This document shows, piece after piece, positions 34,901-45,900 of a stretch of DNA of 64,000 nt. This DNA comes from Oscheius sp. JU75. Taxonomy: Eukaryota > Nematoda > Chromadorea > Rhabditida > Rhabditidae. The translations under genes were made by a program, and so were the position numbers. The DNA lies in contig JASJZC010000006.1 of the NCBI GenBank assembly GCA_037178855.1, positions 6,758,001 through 6,822,000 of the forward strand, in the 5' to 3' direction. Position 1 is the first letter of the stretch; every line of letters begins with the position of its first letter. Below the pieces are notes generated by a model that saw only the letters and a list, made by a program, of their open reading frames with translations, was not told the DNA's origin and searched no databases.

Positions 34901-37900
34901 GGACAAAGTGTGCCAGGATCTCCTATGATCTGCTCCGTTGATTCTGGAGCCACTCCCATTCTGGCTCCGGTGACTTCCGGTCTTACAGGCCATGCTCCAG
35001 TTCAGGAAAGAGAAAAGCGATCAGGATTGGCTAAGGAACTTTCTGGAATCCAGGTACTATTCCACTGTTTACAAAAATCAATTGAGACTCAGGTTGGGCA
35101 GAAGAAGGGCTTCACCATTCCGACGACTGGTCGTAGCAAGGATTGTAATGTTATCGTCATTGGTAAGTCGAGTCGCTTCCAAAGATTGTCCTCTGTCCTG
35201 TGGTGCTTTTGTTCTTGGGGGTCCTTGTTTCTGTCCCGCGTCTTTGGGTGTTGGGTGATAGTGTTTGTCCTCAGCCCCGGGTGGAGAGCATGTTCCCGTC
35301 GATGTCGAGCATCTGGAGGATCATTTCTACGCGACCTTCACTCCAACAGTCAAAGGTTAGTAAGCTTCATAGCCTGAAATATTGAGCTCTAGGACCCCAC
35401 GAGATTGATATCTTCTTGGATGGCGAGAAACTGAACGAGATGCCTATTCTGGTGGAAGTCAAGCCGGAACCATCTCGGTTGCCTCCTCTCTGTCTCATCG
35501 GCAAGAAGTATCGCTTCGATGTTGAGGCCGAGAGCAAGAATGATGTTCGTGTCGAAATTGTTGATCCTCAAGGCACACCACTTCCGGTCCAACTGGAAGA
35601 CCTCCCCGATGGCGGAGTGGGAGTAAGCTGTCGTTTCAAACAGGTAGGTAACCTTGACCAGGTCACACCCCCCGACTGCACTTCCCACTTTTTTCAACAA
35701 CCGACTGATTGATTGTCCTTTGCAGCTAGGCCCTCATTCTATTGACGTCTACGTGAACGAGGAAAAGGTCGGAGAAACGCGGATGCAAAAAGTTGCCGAC
35801 CCTGTCAAAGGAGTCCAACTCGTTTCGGAAGTTGGCAGAGAGATTGTTGGTCAACCGGCCGAGTTCAAGCTCCTCATCGAGAATGGTCTGGAACATGAAG
35901 TCGAGGTCGAGTTGGAAGGTAAAAATTGGTCCCTAACTTTACCAAAGAATCCTTGCAGGACCTGATCGGAACATCTGTTCAACGAACCTGAAAAAGATCA
36001 GCGAAACGTTATGGATGGTCGAATGGACACCGAAGGTTGAGGGAAAGCACGAGATGAATCTTTTGGTCGGAGGAGAATATGTCAACAGTACACCCATCAG
36101 TATTTCCGTGCTGGATCCGAGCGCTGTTCGAGTTATTGGATTGAGGAACGAGAGGGTTGGCACGGAGATTCAGTTCAATGGTGAGTATCAAAGAATCTCA
36201 GACAGAACTGAACTGAAACTCGTTGAAACTTGCAATTGATCTGAGCGATAATAGTCTAGCCTAATAATCCTTCGCGATATTCGGCCGTCATTTCAAGTGG
36301 TGTCCAGATGACAGCTCGTAACGACTCGGCGCCACCTTTCGATTTTCTAACAAAAGCTATCGTACTCTTTAAATTTGACAAAGACAACGCCAATATTTCA
36401 GTTGACTACACCTCCAGTGGAGCCAACACTGCCTCGGTAGATGTCCGCTGCGGGAACAAGGTAATCCCGTGCACGGTCAAAAAGGTCAAAACGGGCCTCT
36501 TGGTCTGTAGTTTCACACCGACAATGCCAGGAAATCATGCAGTCGATGTCAGCATTGATAGTCTCGTATTACCAGGTAATCTTGACTAGTTTCTTCGAAG
36601 AACATGGCTTAGAATGTCCTTACGATTGTTTTGTGAGCGATGCTGGAAACGTGAGAGCTATCGGAGACGCTTTGAAGAAGGCCCAACGGGCAAGAGTTGC
36701 TCGATTTGAGGTGGCTCTGAATGATAAGGCTCGAGGGGATTTGGACGTCATGGTCACAGGTCTGATGCTAATTCAGATCATTTCAGACAATTCCAGAACC
36801 TGAATGTTGCATGTTGCATGTATATGTGTCTTTTTTGTAGATTTCCAACGTAAACTTCGTGTTCAGATCCTCAAGGTGGACCTCTTCCAGTTCGCTGCTA
36901 CAAACAAGCTGATGATAGCTATTGGGTCGAGTTTACTCCAGAAATGACTGGTCAGTCGGGGTTTAAAGTTTTCATCAAACCTTTTCAGGAATCCACAACA
37001 TTGAGGTTACTTTCGACAATGTTCCTGTGAACGGCTCGCCGTTCCGTTGTGACGTCGTCGATCCCAAGAAGGTCCATGTTCGTGGCTTGGATGAGCAGCT
37101 TGTTCTCCGTCACGCCACAACGATGACTGTTGAGAGACGAGATGGCGGAGCTGGAGATCTCCAGGTTGAAATCACCGACCCTGCCGGAACTCCTCTTCGT
37201 CTCGAGGCACTCAAATCGCCAGGTGGAAACGACACCTTCACCTTTTTGCCCAACAAGACCGGACCTCACAAGGTCAACGTCAAAATGGCTGGATTTTCGC
37301 TGCCTGGCTATCCACAAACCATCATGGTTGGAGAACAAGAGCTGCCGGTAGTCTATGGAGCAGCCATGGATCAGTCCGTAAAGATTGACGAACCTGCCAG
37401 CATCATCTTCGATCCCAAGAAGCAGAATGGTGGTCTGAAAGTGTCAGTGACTGGGCCGAGCGAGAAGAGAATTAAGCACAATGTGATGAAAAGACCCAAC
37501 GGTACCTCAGAAGTTGTTTTCTACCCGGAGGAAGTCGGAAACCACACTGTCTCAATCGATTTCAACAATAAGCCGCTCAAGGGTAGGTCTTGTTCTGATT
37601 AGACAATCAAAAATACATTCAGGAAGCCCCTACAATGTGAGAGTCGTCGACCCGAGCAAAGTAATAGTCAACGATTTGGACATGGACCGTGACGGAAGTC
37701 TCCTTCTGCGTCTCGGACAGGACAACGTCTTCGATGTGGACGCGACTGCTGCTGGACCCGGTAACCCTTTTTTGGCAAGCTGTTCAAGTTTAATTAGGCA
37801 AACTTCGCGCCGAAGTTCGAGACGCTGAGGATGCGCTCCTCAGTGAAGGTCCGGTTGTTCACGACCTGGGCTATGGCAAGTATCGTGTTGCCTTCAATCC

Positions 37901-39405
37901 GCCTCGTCCGGATAGGTAGGTCTCTTGTTTTTATTGAAGAATTGTGCGTGGAGGGAAGTTTTACATACCTAAACAATTTCAGGTATTCCATCTACCTGTA
38001 CTGGAACGAGCTGCCCGTGGAGAGTGCCTTCCCAGTCAGAGCCAGATACTCGAAGGAGGAACCTGTGATGGCTTCGACTTCGAGACAAGCCTTCCACGAG
38101 TACGAGAGAACTCCAGAAGTTGAGAGGAAAGAGAAAAGGGAGGAGAAGGTGGTACATGCGAGGTTTGCTCAGACTGCAGATCTCAGAGTCAGATATTTCA
38201 GAGAAAAGTCGAATGCTTCTTACGAGGAAGAGATGAACCGTGTAATAGTTCGAGGAGATGGCCTACATCGAGCTCTTTTGAAAGAACAGAACGAGTTCAT
38301 CATTGACGGCAGTGACATCGCTAGAGAGGGTCGTCTGACCGCAACACTTCTCGGCCACAAAGTTGACATTCCTGTCCGGATCACCCAGGTCGGACACAAC
38401 GTCTTCAAAGCACAGTACACACCTCTGACTGGCGGAACCTACGAACTCCATGTGCTTTGGAACGGACGCCATGTCAATGGCTCTCCTTTCAAAGTTATCG
38501 CCGACTCTTCCACGCTACCCGCTGATCTCATCTCTGTCGATGCCTCCACGCTCAAAATAGGGATTATCCAGGAAGACATCAAAACTCTGATCGACACTAG
38601 ACGTGCTGGTCCAGGTCAACTGGCTGCAAACTGCATGGGTCCTGTAAAACCGGCCTATTGCGAGCTCTACGATCACAGAGACGGAACCTACACCTTGAAT
38701 ATCAGACCCACAGAAGTCGGAAAACATACTCTGACCGTGAAATATAACGATCAGCATGTCAGAGGAAGTCCCTTCCTGATCCACGTCTCTCTGCCTCCCG
38801 ATCCGTCAAAGGTCCGAGTCTATGGTCCGGGAATTGAGCATGGACTTTTGCCAATGTGAGTCAGATGTCTTGTGGTAAACTAAAGGCGGTTTTAGGTTCA
38901 AATCCAACTTCGTTGTCGAAACGAGAGGAGCTGGAGCTGGACAGCTGACTGTCAGAGTTCGGGGACCAAAAGGTGCCTTCAATGTCGAGATGCAGAGGGA
39001 AAAGAAGAATGAGAGGACGATTCATTGCAAGTACGAGCCGAAAGAACCTGGAGATTATCAGGTACACTTTTTCAACTTCAATAAACCAAAAAGATTCAGG
39101 TCGAAGTCAAATGGCACGGTGAACATGTACCAGGAAGTCCCTTCTTTGTTATGATCGTCGACACGGAACAAGAATTGGCTCGATTCCTTCGTGGCGAGAT
39201 GCCCAGTCCTTCTCCGGCCACTCCGTTCGTTCCTCCCGGCTGGGTCGGCCCTCCTCCGCCCATGTTCATGGGTCCTCCAGGAATGGGAGGCCCGCCTCCG
39301 ATGGGTGGTCCTCCTTCCAGAGGTTTTATGGGACCTCCGATGGGCGGCCCCATGCCCTATCCCCAAGCTCCTGCTCCTCCAAGACATAAGGGCAAGTATC
39401 ATTGA
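19942..39405 (+). CDS. fln-2: Filamin, FLN-2 type: three CH domains, about 24 Ig repeats
   Basis: Fifty exons join with consistent phase, 10251 nt, 3416 aa: 19942-20013, 20485-20586, 20772-20868, 20933-21060, 21101-21231, 21272-21452, 21734-21887, 21931-21998, 22036-22195, 22619-22731, 24576-24887, 24968-25171, 25262-25394, 25754-25926, 26115-26250, 26762-26908, 27077-27160, 27596-27748, 28479-28597, 28635-28946, 29110-29251, 29518-29608, 29648-29724, 30322-30417, 30641-30807, 30850-31589, 31630-31669, 31714-31787, 31830-32003, 32218-32678, 32719-32831, 33149-33384, 33424-33682, 33723-33843, 33948-34031, 34074-35053, 35093-35162, 35275-35355, 35393-35643, 35726-35918, 35959-36180, 36402-36575, 36613-36759, 36867-36950, 36989-37582, 37623-37760, 37798-37915, 37983-38855, 38896-39061, 39100-39405. 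CH1 has WVDIQLNTFANWMNQ and LPDDLSDGVLLIRLVEALQG; CH2 has NFRTAWNDGRALSALLEYC and ENCKRALLLAEQYLGVP; a divergent CH3 has WSDGYLLALLISAVGG. Ig repeats end in SPF-type motifs, 7 before and 17 after a disordered insert. Filamins crosslink actin and scaffold membrane proteins. Three CH domains plus the insert fit nematode FLN-2. The intron after exon 24 starts with GC. Confidence 0.95.
22732..24575 (+). other. Long filamin intron 10 (1.8 kb)
   Basis: The largest intron of the gene, between the two halves of the first Ig repeat. No nested gene is supported. It holds an (AG)n run at 24239-24254. Its size in a gene of mostly 37-60-nt introns suggests regulatory content or an internal promoter. Confidence 0.6.
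24239..24254. repeat. (AG)8 microsatellite
   Basis: Uninterrupted AG dinucleotides inside filamin intron 10. Confidence 0.9.
30641..32560 (+). other. Disordered Ser/Pro/Arg/Glu-rich insert of filamin (exons 25-30)
   Basis: Between Ig repeats 7 and 8 the protein becomes low-complexity, with SP/TP-type motifs (TPSPPRSSSYRSPSPVRQ, SPASPTSPTLL), repeated Tyr motifs (VYDKIYG, GVYRYDYEP, NIYDMPPK) and Glu/Arg-rich runs. It spans roughly 500 residues. SP/TP sites suggest proline-directed phosphorylation and the YxxP-type motifs possible SH2 docking; both are inference. The insert ends just before a conserved-looking block, KVYDFGKSKFTSKHEVIK, that opens Ig repeat 8. Confidence 0.85.
32990..33008. 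repeat. (CAGA)n microsatellite
   Basis: Short CAGA/GACA tandem run inside filamin intron 31, next to the inverted repeat at 32946-33047. Confidence 0.85.
33574..33682 (+). other. Lys/Glu charged helix between filamin repeats 9 and 10
   Basis: The end of exon 33 encodes about 36 residues of alternating Lys and Glu (KKDLKKEKELHKKEEKERVK and more), then basic residues into exon 34. This is typical of a single alpha helix or short coiled coil and could act as a rigid spacer in the position where vertebrate filamins have flexible hinges. Established filamins do not have this in the Ig array as far as I know. Confidence 0.75.
39187..39405 (+). other. Pro/Gly/Met-rich C-terminal tail of filamin
   Basis: After the last Ig repeat (ending HVPGSPFFVMIVD) the final exon encodes about 65 residues dominated by Pro, Gly and Met, with repeated GPP, GGPP and FMGPP units, ending KGKYH and TGA. 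In conventional filamins the last Ig repeat is the dimerisation domain and ends the protein, so this is an added tail. Confidence 0.9.
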
Positions 39406-39941
39406 ATCTAAATATCTTTATACCGACGTCTCTTCATCATTCATCCTGCCACAATTCGCTCATAATAACCCGTGTTTTGCATAATTTGTTCAGAATTGCT
39501 AGAGAAGTAAGCATCCATAGACATGTCTGGTGTATACATTTTTTCACTTAAGATTCTTCTTTGTTGTGATATCAAAGCTAATAAATTTCTATTTCAAATC
39601 GTCAGGTCTCGCTGGCAGAGGCATAGAGAATACTAGATATGTAAGTCGACTCAAAACTGAAGAAATGGAGTACCAATAATGTATGTTTTTTTCTGAATGC
39701 TGGGAAAATTTCGAAACTGCACCTGCTAAAACAGACATTAGAAGAGTTTATTACTGTGAATAAATACATTGTACATTTCGTAAGTGACAAATAAAGCGTC
39801 GCACATTATGGATTGGGGATTGAAAATGCTAGACAAAGCTCTTTCTCTAATTTGTTCAAGAATTATGCATTCGGGCGCCAATATATCACAGAGATACCCA
39901 CAGGTTTTTGAGGTGAAAAGTATGACGGACTAGGAGGGAAG
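39406..39941. other. Convergent 3' UTR region of filamin and the RasGAP gene
   Basis: No ORF of note. AATAAA motifs occur on the plus strand (39580, 39790), and TTTATT on the plus strand at 39747-39752 could serve the minus-strand RasGAP gene. The two genes end tail-to-tail 536 bp apart. Confidence 0.6.
39580..39585 (+). terminator. Poly(A) signal AATAAA, candidate for filamin
   Basis: About 175 nt past the filamin TGA. A second AATAAA lies at 39790-39795. Confidence 0.5.
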
Positions 39942-42900
39942 CTAACAGTGCACTGCTGCGTTTCTGACTCGGTCGAGCGAACTCAAAGAATCGTAGGATT
40001 CCTCCGAGGCTCCGCTGTCCGAAATCTTGTCAATCGGTATAATCGAATATTTGACCGTCTCTGTCATTTGCCTCTTCAGCTCGGCGTTTTCCTTCATCAG
40101 ACGACGAATCTCTCGTTTTTGCTGCTCTTCGACCTCGTCCTTTTCCCTCCTCAGTCTCTCAATCTCTCTCCGTTGCTTCTCTATAATATCGACCTGAAAT
40201 CATGTTTTTGTCTCAATCACTGAGTCCGCTACCTCGCTGTTAGACTTCTCTACTTTATGACTTGGAGGATTGACATCAATGTCGACTATCGTCGGTCTCA
40301 GAACGGTGGAACTCCTAGAGGCGCGTGGATTTGTTCGAGGAAGAACTTTGCTCGTCCTCGGGGAGGTGTCGCAGTCTGGAGGAACGGCATAAATCTGGAA
40401 CACAAGTTTTAGTTCATGCGCATAACACAAACTGACAGAGTAGTTGTGACTCATTCTCTCGGGATCGTAGGGAGGTGGACTCGCTCTCCTGTATCCCTCG
40501 TAGGTCGATCTCTGATAGCTGCCGTATTCCGTACCCTCTTTCATAGGTGAAAAGGCTGGATTGGCAATGGAGACGGCGGCTGTCCTCTCGACTGGAGATG
40601 AACTCGCAGAAGTACTATAGTTGCTGGCCTCTTTCGAGTGGTAGCCACTGGAAGGAGGCAGACTTCCGGTCTCAGATCCCTCCACTTTCCTCTTCGGTTT
40701 TCTCGTCCGCTGTCTTCCAGTTCTCAACTCTCCCTCACTGTCCGTATCGTGAGCATCTCCACTACTGCTTGTTTTCTCGCTGGTTCTGCTGCTCGATGTT
40801 CCAACCTCGTCACTCAATCTCACGAGTCGATGGTTGTTTGAGAGAGCAGAAGAGGCTACATAGTCGTCGCTAGTCATGAGATGCATGGCCGGACGACTTC
40901 TAGTGATGACGGTAGCTTGTCCAGACGGCGGAGTGCTTCTGTAGGCCGGAACATTCTCGCTCCTTCCTCTGAAAAAGTCGTGGTGAATGATTTTAAGGAA
41001 AACGGTACCGAATGACTGGCTGATTAGGGCTGTTCTCATAATCACTGCTGGCCTGGTGAGCCAGGGGAGACTGCAGACTGCCACCTCTTTTCCTCTCTCT
41101 CAGATTTACCAGAATCCTCCTCATGTCAACTAGTCGACTGTCCTGGCAGGCTCTCTCTTGAACATCGGCTGTCCACGACTCTTCCAGATACAGATTGATC
41201 AGACTCAGTTCGCGTCCAACGTTCACATCGGCACTGCTGGTCGGCCTTCCAACTGGACCTGATGAAATTCTCGACAAAAAGTCCTTCATCCTGTGCCATT
41301 CTCTCTCGACAAACGAGTTCATGAATTCCATGTAGTGTTCTTTCCCGCCAAATTTGGTAAAGTTGGCCAGATTCTGGAGTGTTTTGGCGATCAGGGTCAG
41401 GTTTCTGGCCGTTGTTCCACATGGATACTCGTCGCACTGAAAAGGGTTATTGGTTGATCTAGGAAAGTTACTTACCAAATTGAACAGGCTTGGACTGAGA
41501 ATGGCTGGACAGAGGTACCTGAGGAAGATTGAGGAAGAGATGAGGGTATCGGCCAGTTCTTCCCGGCCCTGGTGCTGGAGTCGGTCCCGGATGGTACAGA
41601 AGACGGCTTTGAGCTCACAAGGCAGTCTTCCAGAGCTGAAATCGTTTGATAAGTGAGTTTAGCTTGCAAAGACTCTTGTAGTCAGAGAATAGTTTTAGGT
41701 CCTTCCGCGAAAGTAAAGTTTACCCACCAAAATACTCACCTGTCATACATCCTGTACCAAGCCTTCTCGACCCATTTCATCAGCTGGCTCCTATTCTTCT
41801 CGAGAACAGCACTGGACACCACGGTTAACTTCAGCGGATCCACCTCACAGGATTCCTTATTGTCAATCAGTTCTTTGGTAAAATCAGCCAGTGTTTCCTG
41901 AAAAAGTTTTGCTCAGATTCTCTTCAGAGTCTACCTGTAAGTAATCATCAGCTACCAGCTTCATATAGGCTTCCATAGCTTTTGTAGCCAATGAATTTCC
42001 GCGGAACATGAGGTGATCGTTGTCGAGAAGGTTGATCTCCATCATGACCAGGTCCGTGAGAAAGTCTTTGGCCATTTTCTGTTCATGAAAGACTCGAACC
42101 ATTGACGTGGCCAGATCTTCTTTGGTCTTGACTGAAAGGATCGGCTCCAATTGGGTACAGAGTGGTTCATAGTTGTAGGTGAGGAAATACTTGAGATCAT
42201 CGTACTCGGCAAGAGGCAGAATGTCCACCGACTGCCATCGAGCCTGCAAATGTACTGTTAGATAGAGTTACTCAGAACATCTCGCTCGCACCATCTTGGA
42301 AGGTCATCCGTCGAGCTGTTACAAGGAAAAAACTAGGCCTACCTTGATCCGAATAGCTGGTTGTTCGGCCGGAGTGCTCTTGGCAGTTAGTGCATTGGTC
42401 AGTCGATTTCCACTGTCCTGATTAGTAGTCACTGTGTACCTGAAAAGTTCTCTTATCATTCTGAAAGACGGACGCTTGCTACCTGCAATAGCTACCGAAA
42501 ACACTGCTCATTTGTACAAAATTTTTCTTGAATTTCACCGTCCACAACAGGGCCCTTAGAAGGTTTCTTCTCTCGTTTGAGAATTCCGCATCACCCAGCT
42601 TGTTCACCCCATAATCGACGGTGATTGGCAGTATCAACGACGAGGACAGATTGCGGTCCCGACCCATTTCTTAAGTGTTTGTCAGGAAGAGAATGAGGAG
42701 AGAAGAATGGATTTGGGCATAGGGGCTGTCAGTCAACGGGGTGAAAAGAAGTGACGGTTCGAAACGACTCTCTCGCGTGACAGTGTCGCTTATTAGCACT
42801 GTGAGATCTCTCTGTGTGTGCGAGAGAAGGAGGCGCAAAGTCGGTTTGCATGCCAAATAGGAGGCTAAGCCGAACAAATTAGCCAGACCATGACACCGAC

Positions 42901-45900
42901 TGTACAGAAAAACGGCAGTGATTAATGACTAAAGCTAATTGAACCAGGCCAGATGGCAAAAGAGGCTATAAATTTGTCCGAAAGTTGTCACGACAACTAC
43001 TTTTTGACTGTTGCCACAGGATTTGAGTTAGTCACAAGGTAGAGAGAGCGGAGTGAGATGTCTTGTACAATTGATAGGAATGACAGTAATTGGAATGACT
43101 GAAGTGACAGGTTCAAACCAAAGGGGGTAAAACTAAAAAACGTTGGAGCGAGTAGACATAGCTCAGGTAGCGCTAAAAAGGAACACTTATTGGCTGAAGT
43201 AGAACGATCAACTATGGAGAAGCTATCCGAAAAGTATTCAGAAAGTCATTTTGCTGTAAACAGAAGAAAACTGGGAGGAATGTTGGCCTCTTGAGGTCAT
43301 TGGTCTCAGTTAAAAGAGCCACTATGCAGTGAAAGAGACAGACGCGTTTTTCAGCTCAGCGGGACAGCACAAAACATCTCTATTCGAGTGGCAAAAATAA
43401 GCTGTGGTCTATGAGAGACATGTCCTTGGCAATACTTTGTCGAAATGATACTCTTGGCGCCATGCTGTTTTTTGTGCACGAGTGTCTTTGCGGTGTCGAA
43501 CCGTTATGTAAAGGTCAGCAGAATGAACGAGAGCTAGAAATCTGAACGGAGCGCGAAATTGTATCCGGACGACCTTGCCACTGAAACGAGAGAGAACAGT
43601 AATATATTGTTGAGGTGCCACAGGTCTAATCTCCGTAGACAGGACTGGACAATTTGTTGGTTGAAAAACGATGCAAGGTCTCTCATTAGCGCGGCGAGGG
43701 TGGGTCGGGGATGGATCTATCACAACTGATCCAACTTTTGACACGATTAGGTAAGATGCGGGACCTAAGTAGAACACGAAAACAAGCTTCTTGTCGGATT
43801 AGCACATCAGCCCATAAATTTAACAAGACGCCTTGAAGAAAGAACAGGATTGATGGAACGGGTGAGAGGTTCGAGTGGCTAAAAAGGTCTGTCTCTCGAC
43901 CCGCTAATGTTTCTTCTTTTGGGAGTGAAGCTAATCATATCAGGTTCACAAGTGTCAGATGAGGGTAGGGGTTTGTGGGAAGGTGACAGGCCAAGTTATC
44001 TACACAGAATTTGAAGCTGAAGTGTCAAGACTTGTCAAATCAAGAAAAGGATCAGAGGAGACTGACCCGTTGATAGGTCAGATGAATCTAACAGGAGAAC
44101 ACGGACAGGAGAAAACACTTTAGCCTGGGAAGATTAGTACAAAAGATGAGAGGGGAGGGAAATTCGGTCCTAACGAATGCCTCGAAACGGCTTGTGGTCG
44201 AGGTGAATCAGTTGTTTGGAGGCACATTCATCGACTGTACGATTCCAGAAAAGGGTGTTCAGAAAAAGAAACATGATGGAATTGGACGCAGATCAAGAGT
44301 GGCCATTTTTCGTAATTGTTTCGCTCACAGCCTCAAAATAATTGCCCCCAGCACAGAAATCAGGACGCCAATTGACATTGCCGTAAAAGTGGGCCGTCTC
44401 ACTGCTGGAACCACATTGAACTTTATCCCGACTCTTTGACCCACTGTTTTCAAAAGGAAAGACTAACCATCTTTCCACTGGATGTCGGCTGGCAATCTGA
44501 TCAATATCGATCTTCACATATCCGATGAGGGTCGACGTGCCCTTCTTCTTCTTCAGGTCGCCTTCTCGGTACAGGTCCACGATCAGCATCTTGTTCTGAC
44601 GGAGCATGCTGAAATCATTTTGGTTTTTAGTGCAACAGAACTCACTTGAATTCGAAGAACTCTCCCCAAAAGACATTGTCCGTTCTGGGTTTCGACGTTG
44701 TCTTTCCATAAGCTTCTCTGTCCAGACTAAACTCGCAAAAGTACTTCTTCTTCGAAGGTACGCCTTTGGCCTCCAGGACCCAGAGCTGGAGACTGTGCTC
44801 CACTCGGCGCTGCATGTCCAGACGCGGATTCACGATTCGGTTCAAACTGAAAGCGGTCGTTTAGGATTGGGTCAAACGTGTCCCCAGAGAACAAGTACAG
44901 GTTTGACGCAATCGATATGAACACACAGGTGGCCGGGACTGAGGAGAGCCGGCTGCCTAATTAGGGTATACTGTTATGCTGGACTGGCCTCTTTATGTTT
45001 GCCGGAGGGGCAGGTGCTGGCGGCAGCACTATTAGACAATGTTGGTCGTCTAGAGGACAGAGGGTAAACAGGATTCGTGGGACAGTAATGCGGTACTCCC
45101 AATGAGAGGTGTTACAGGCTTGGATGTGTTTCTGAGGAAAAAAGATCTAGAAAATATGAAGCTTTTCAAATGACTGCCGAAAAAGTATGTGCCGAGTACG
45201 AACCATCCGTCATTTAGGGTGATCGCCTAGTTGCTAACGACATGCGCTGTCAATGAGACACAAAAATAAGCCGAAATAGGTCTCCAAAATGACCTGGTCT
45301 AAGCTAGAAATAATCCGCGCCTGTCCTCTTTGAGACGGCAGCTAGCCAATGGCTATATGAACACGGGAGGAAAGGCCAGGTGTGAAAAAGACACTCCGCG
45401 ACACAGAGAGATAGCCAGTTTCGGCAGGAGAAAGAGGCGCTTCGAAAATCAATTGTAATCAAAAGTTTGAGAAGAAGAGTAAAGCCGCATTGAAACTGGT
45501 CGGGAGGATTAATCTGGCAACGGGATTGAGGAGGAGGCGAAAGACGCAAAGTTACAGGAATAGACAAATTACGATTTGAACAAAGAAAGGTGGGACAGAA
45601 GAGGAATGCTGACAGTGAGCTGAAAAATGGGAACGCGAGGGTAATGAACTGGAGAGGCGATCCACGCTTCACAGGGCCGGAAAGAGTCACTTTGTCCACT
45701 GGTTTTTATTGACCCAGAGAGAAAGGGGGATTTTTATGGGCCGGAAAGATGAGACAGCGAAGAAGATAGTTCTACCCAGATCTATGGATACAGGGGGATA
45801 GTGCATGTATTGCCAAGATACAGTCAGAGAGATAAATATCGAATGTTATTGTTTTAAGGGAACTAACTTAACAGTGCACGTGACAATAATTGACTAGATC

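Noticed and set aside
36182-36401. Extra filamin exon between 36180 and 36402
   Set aside because: The flanking exons already join in phase and complete an Ig repeat; the sequence between has stops in all useful frames.
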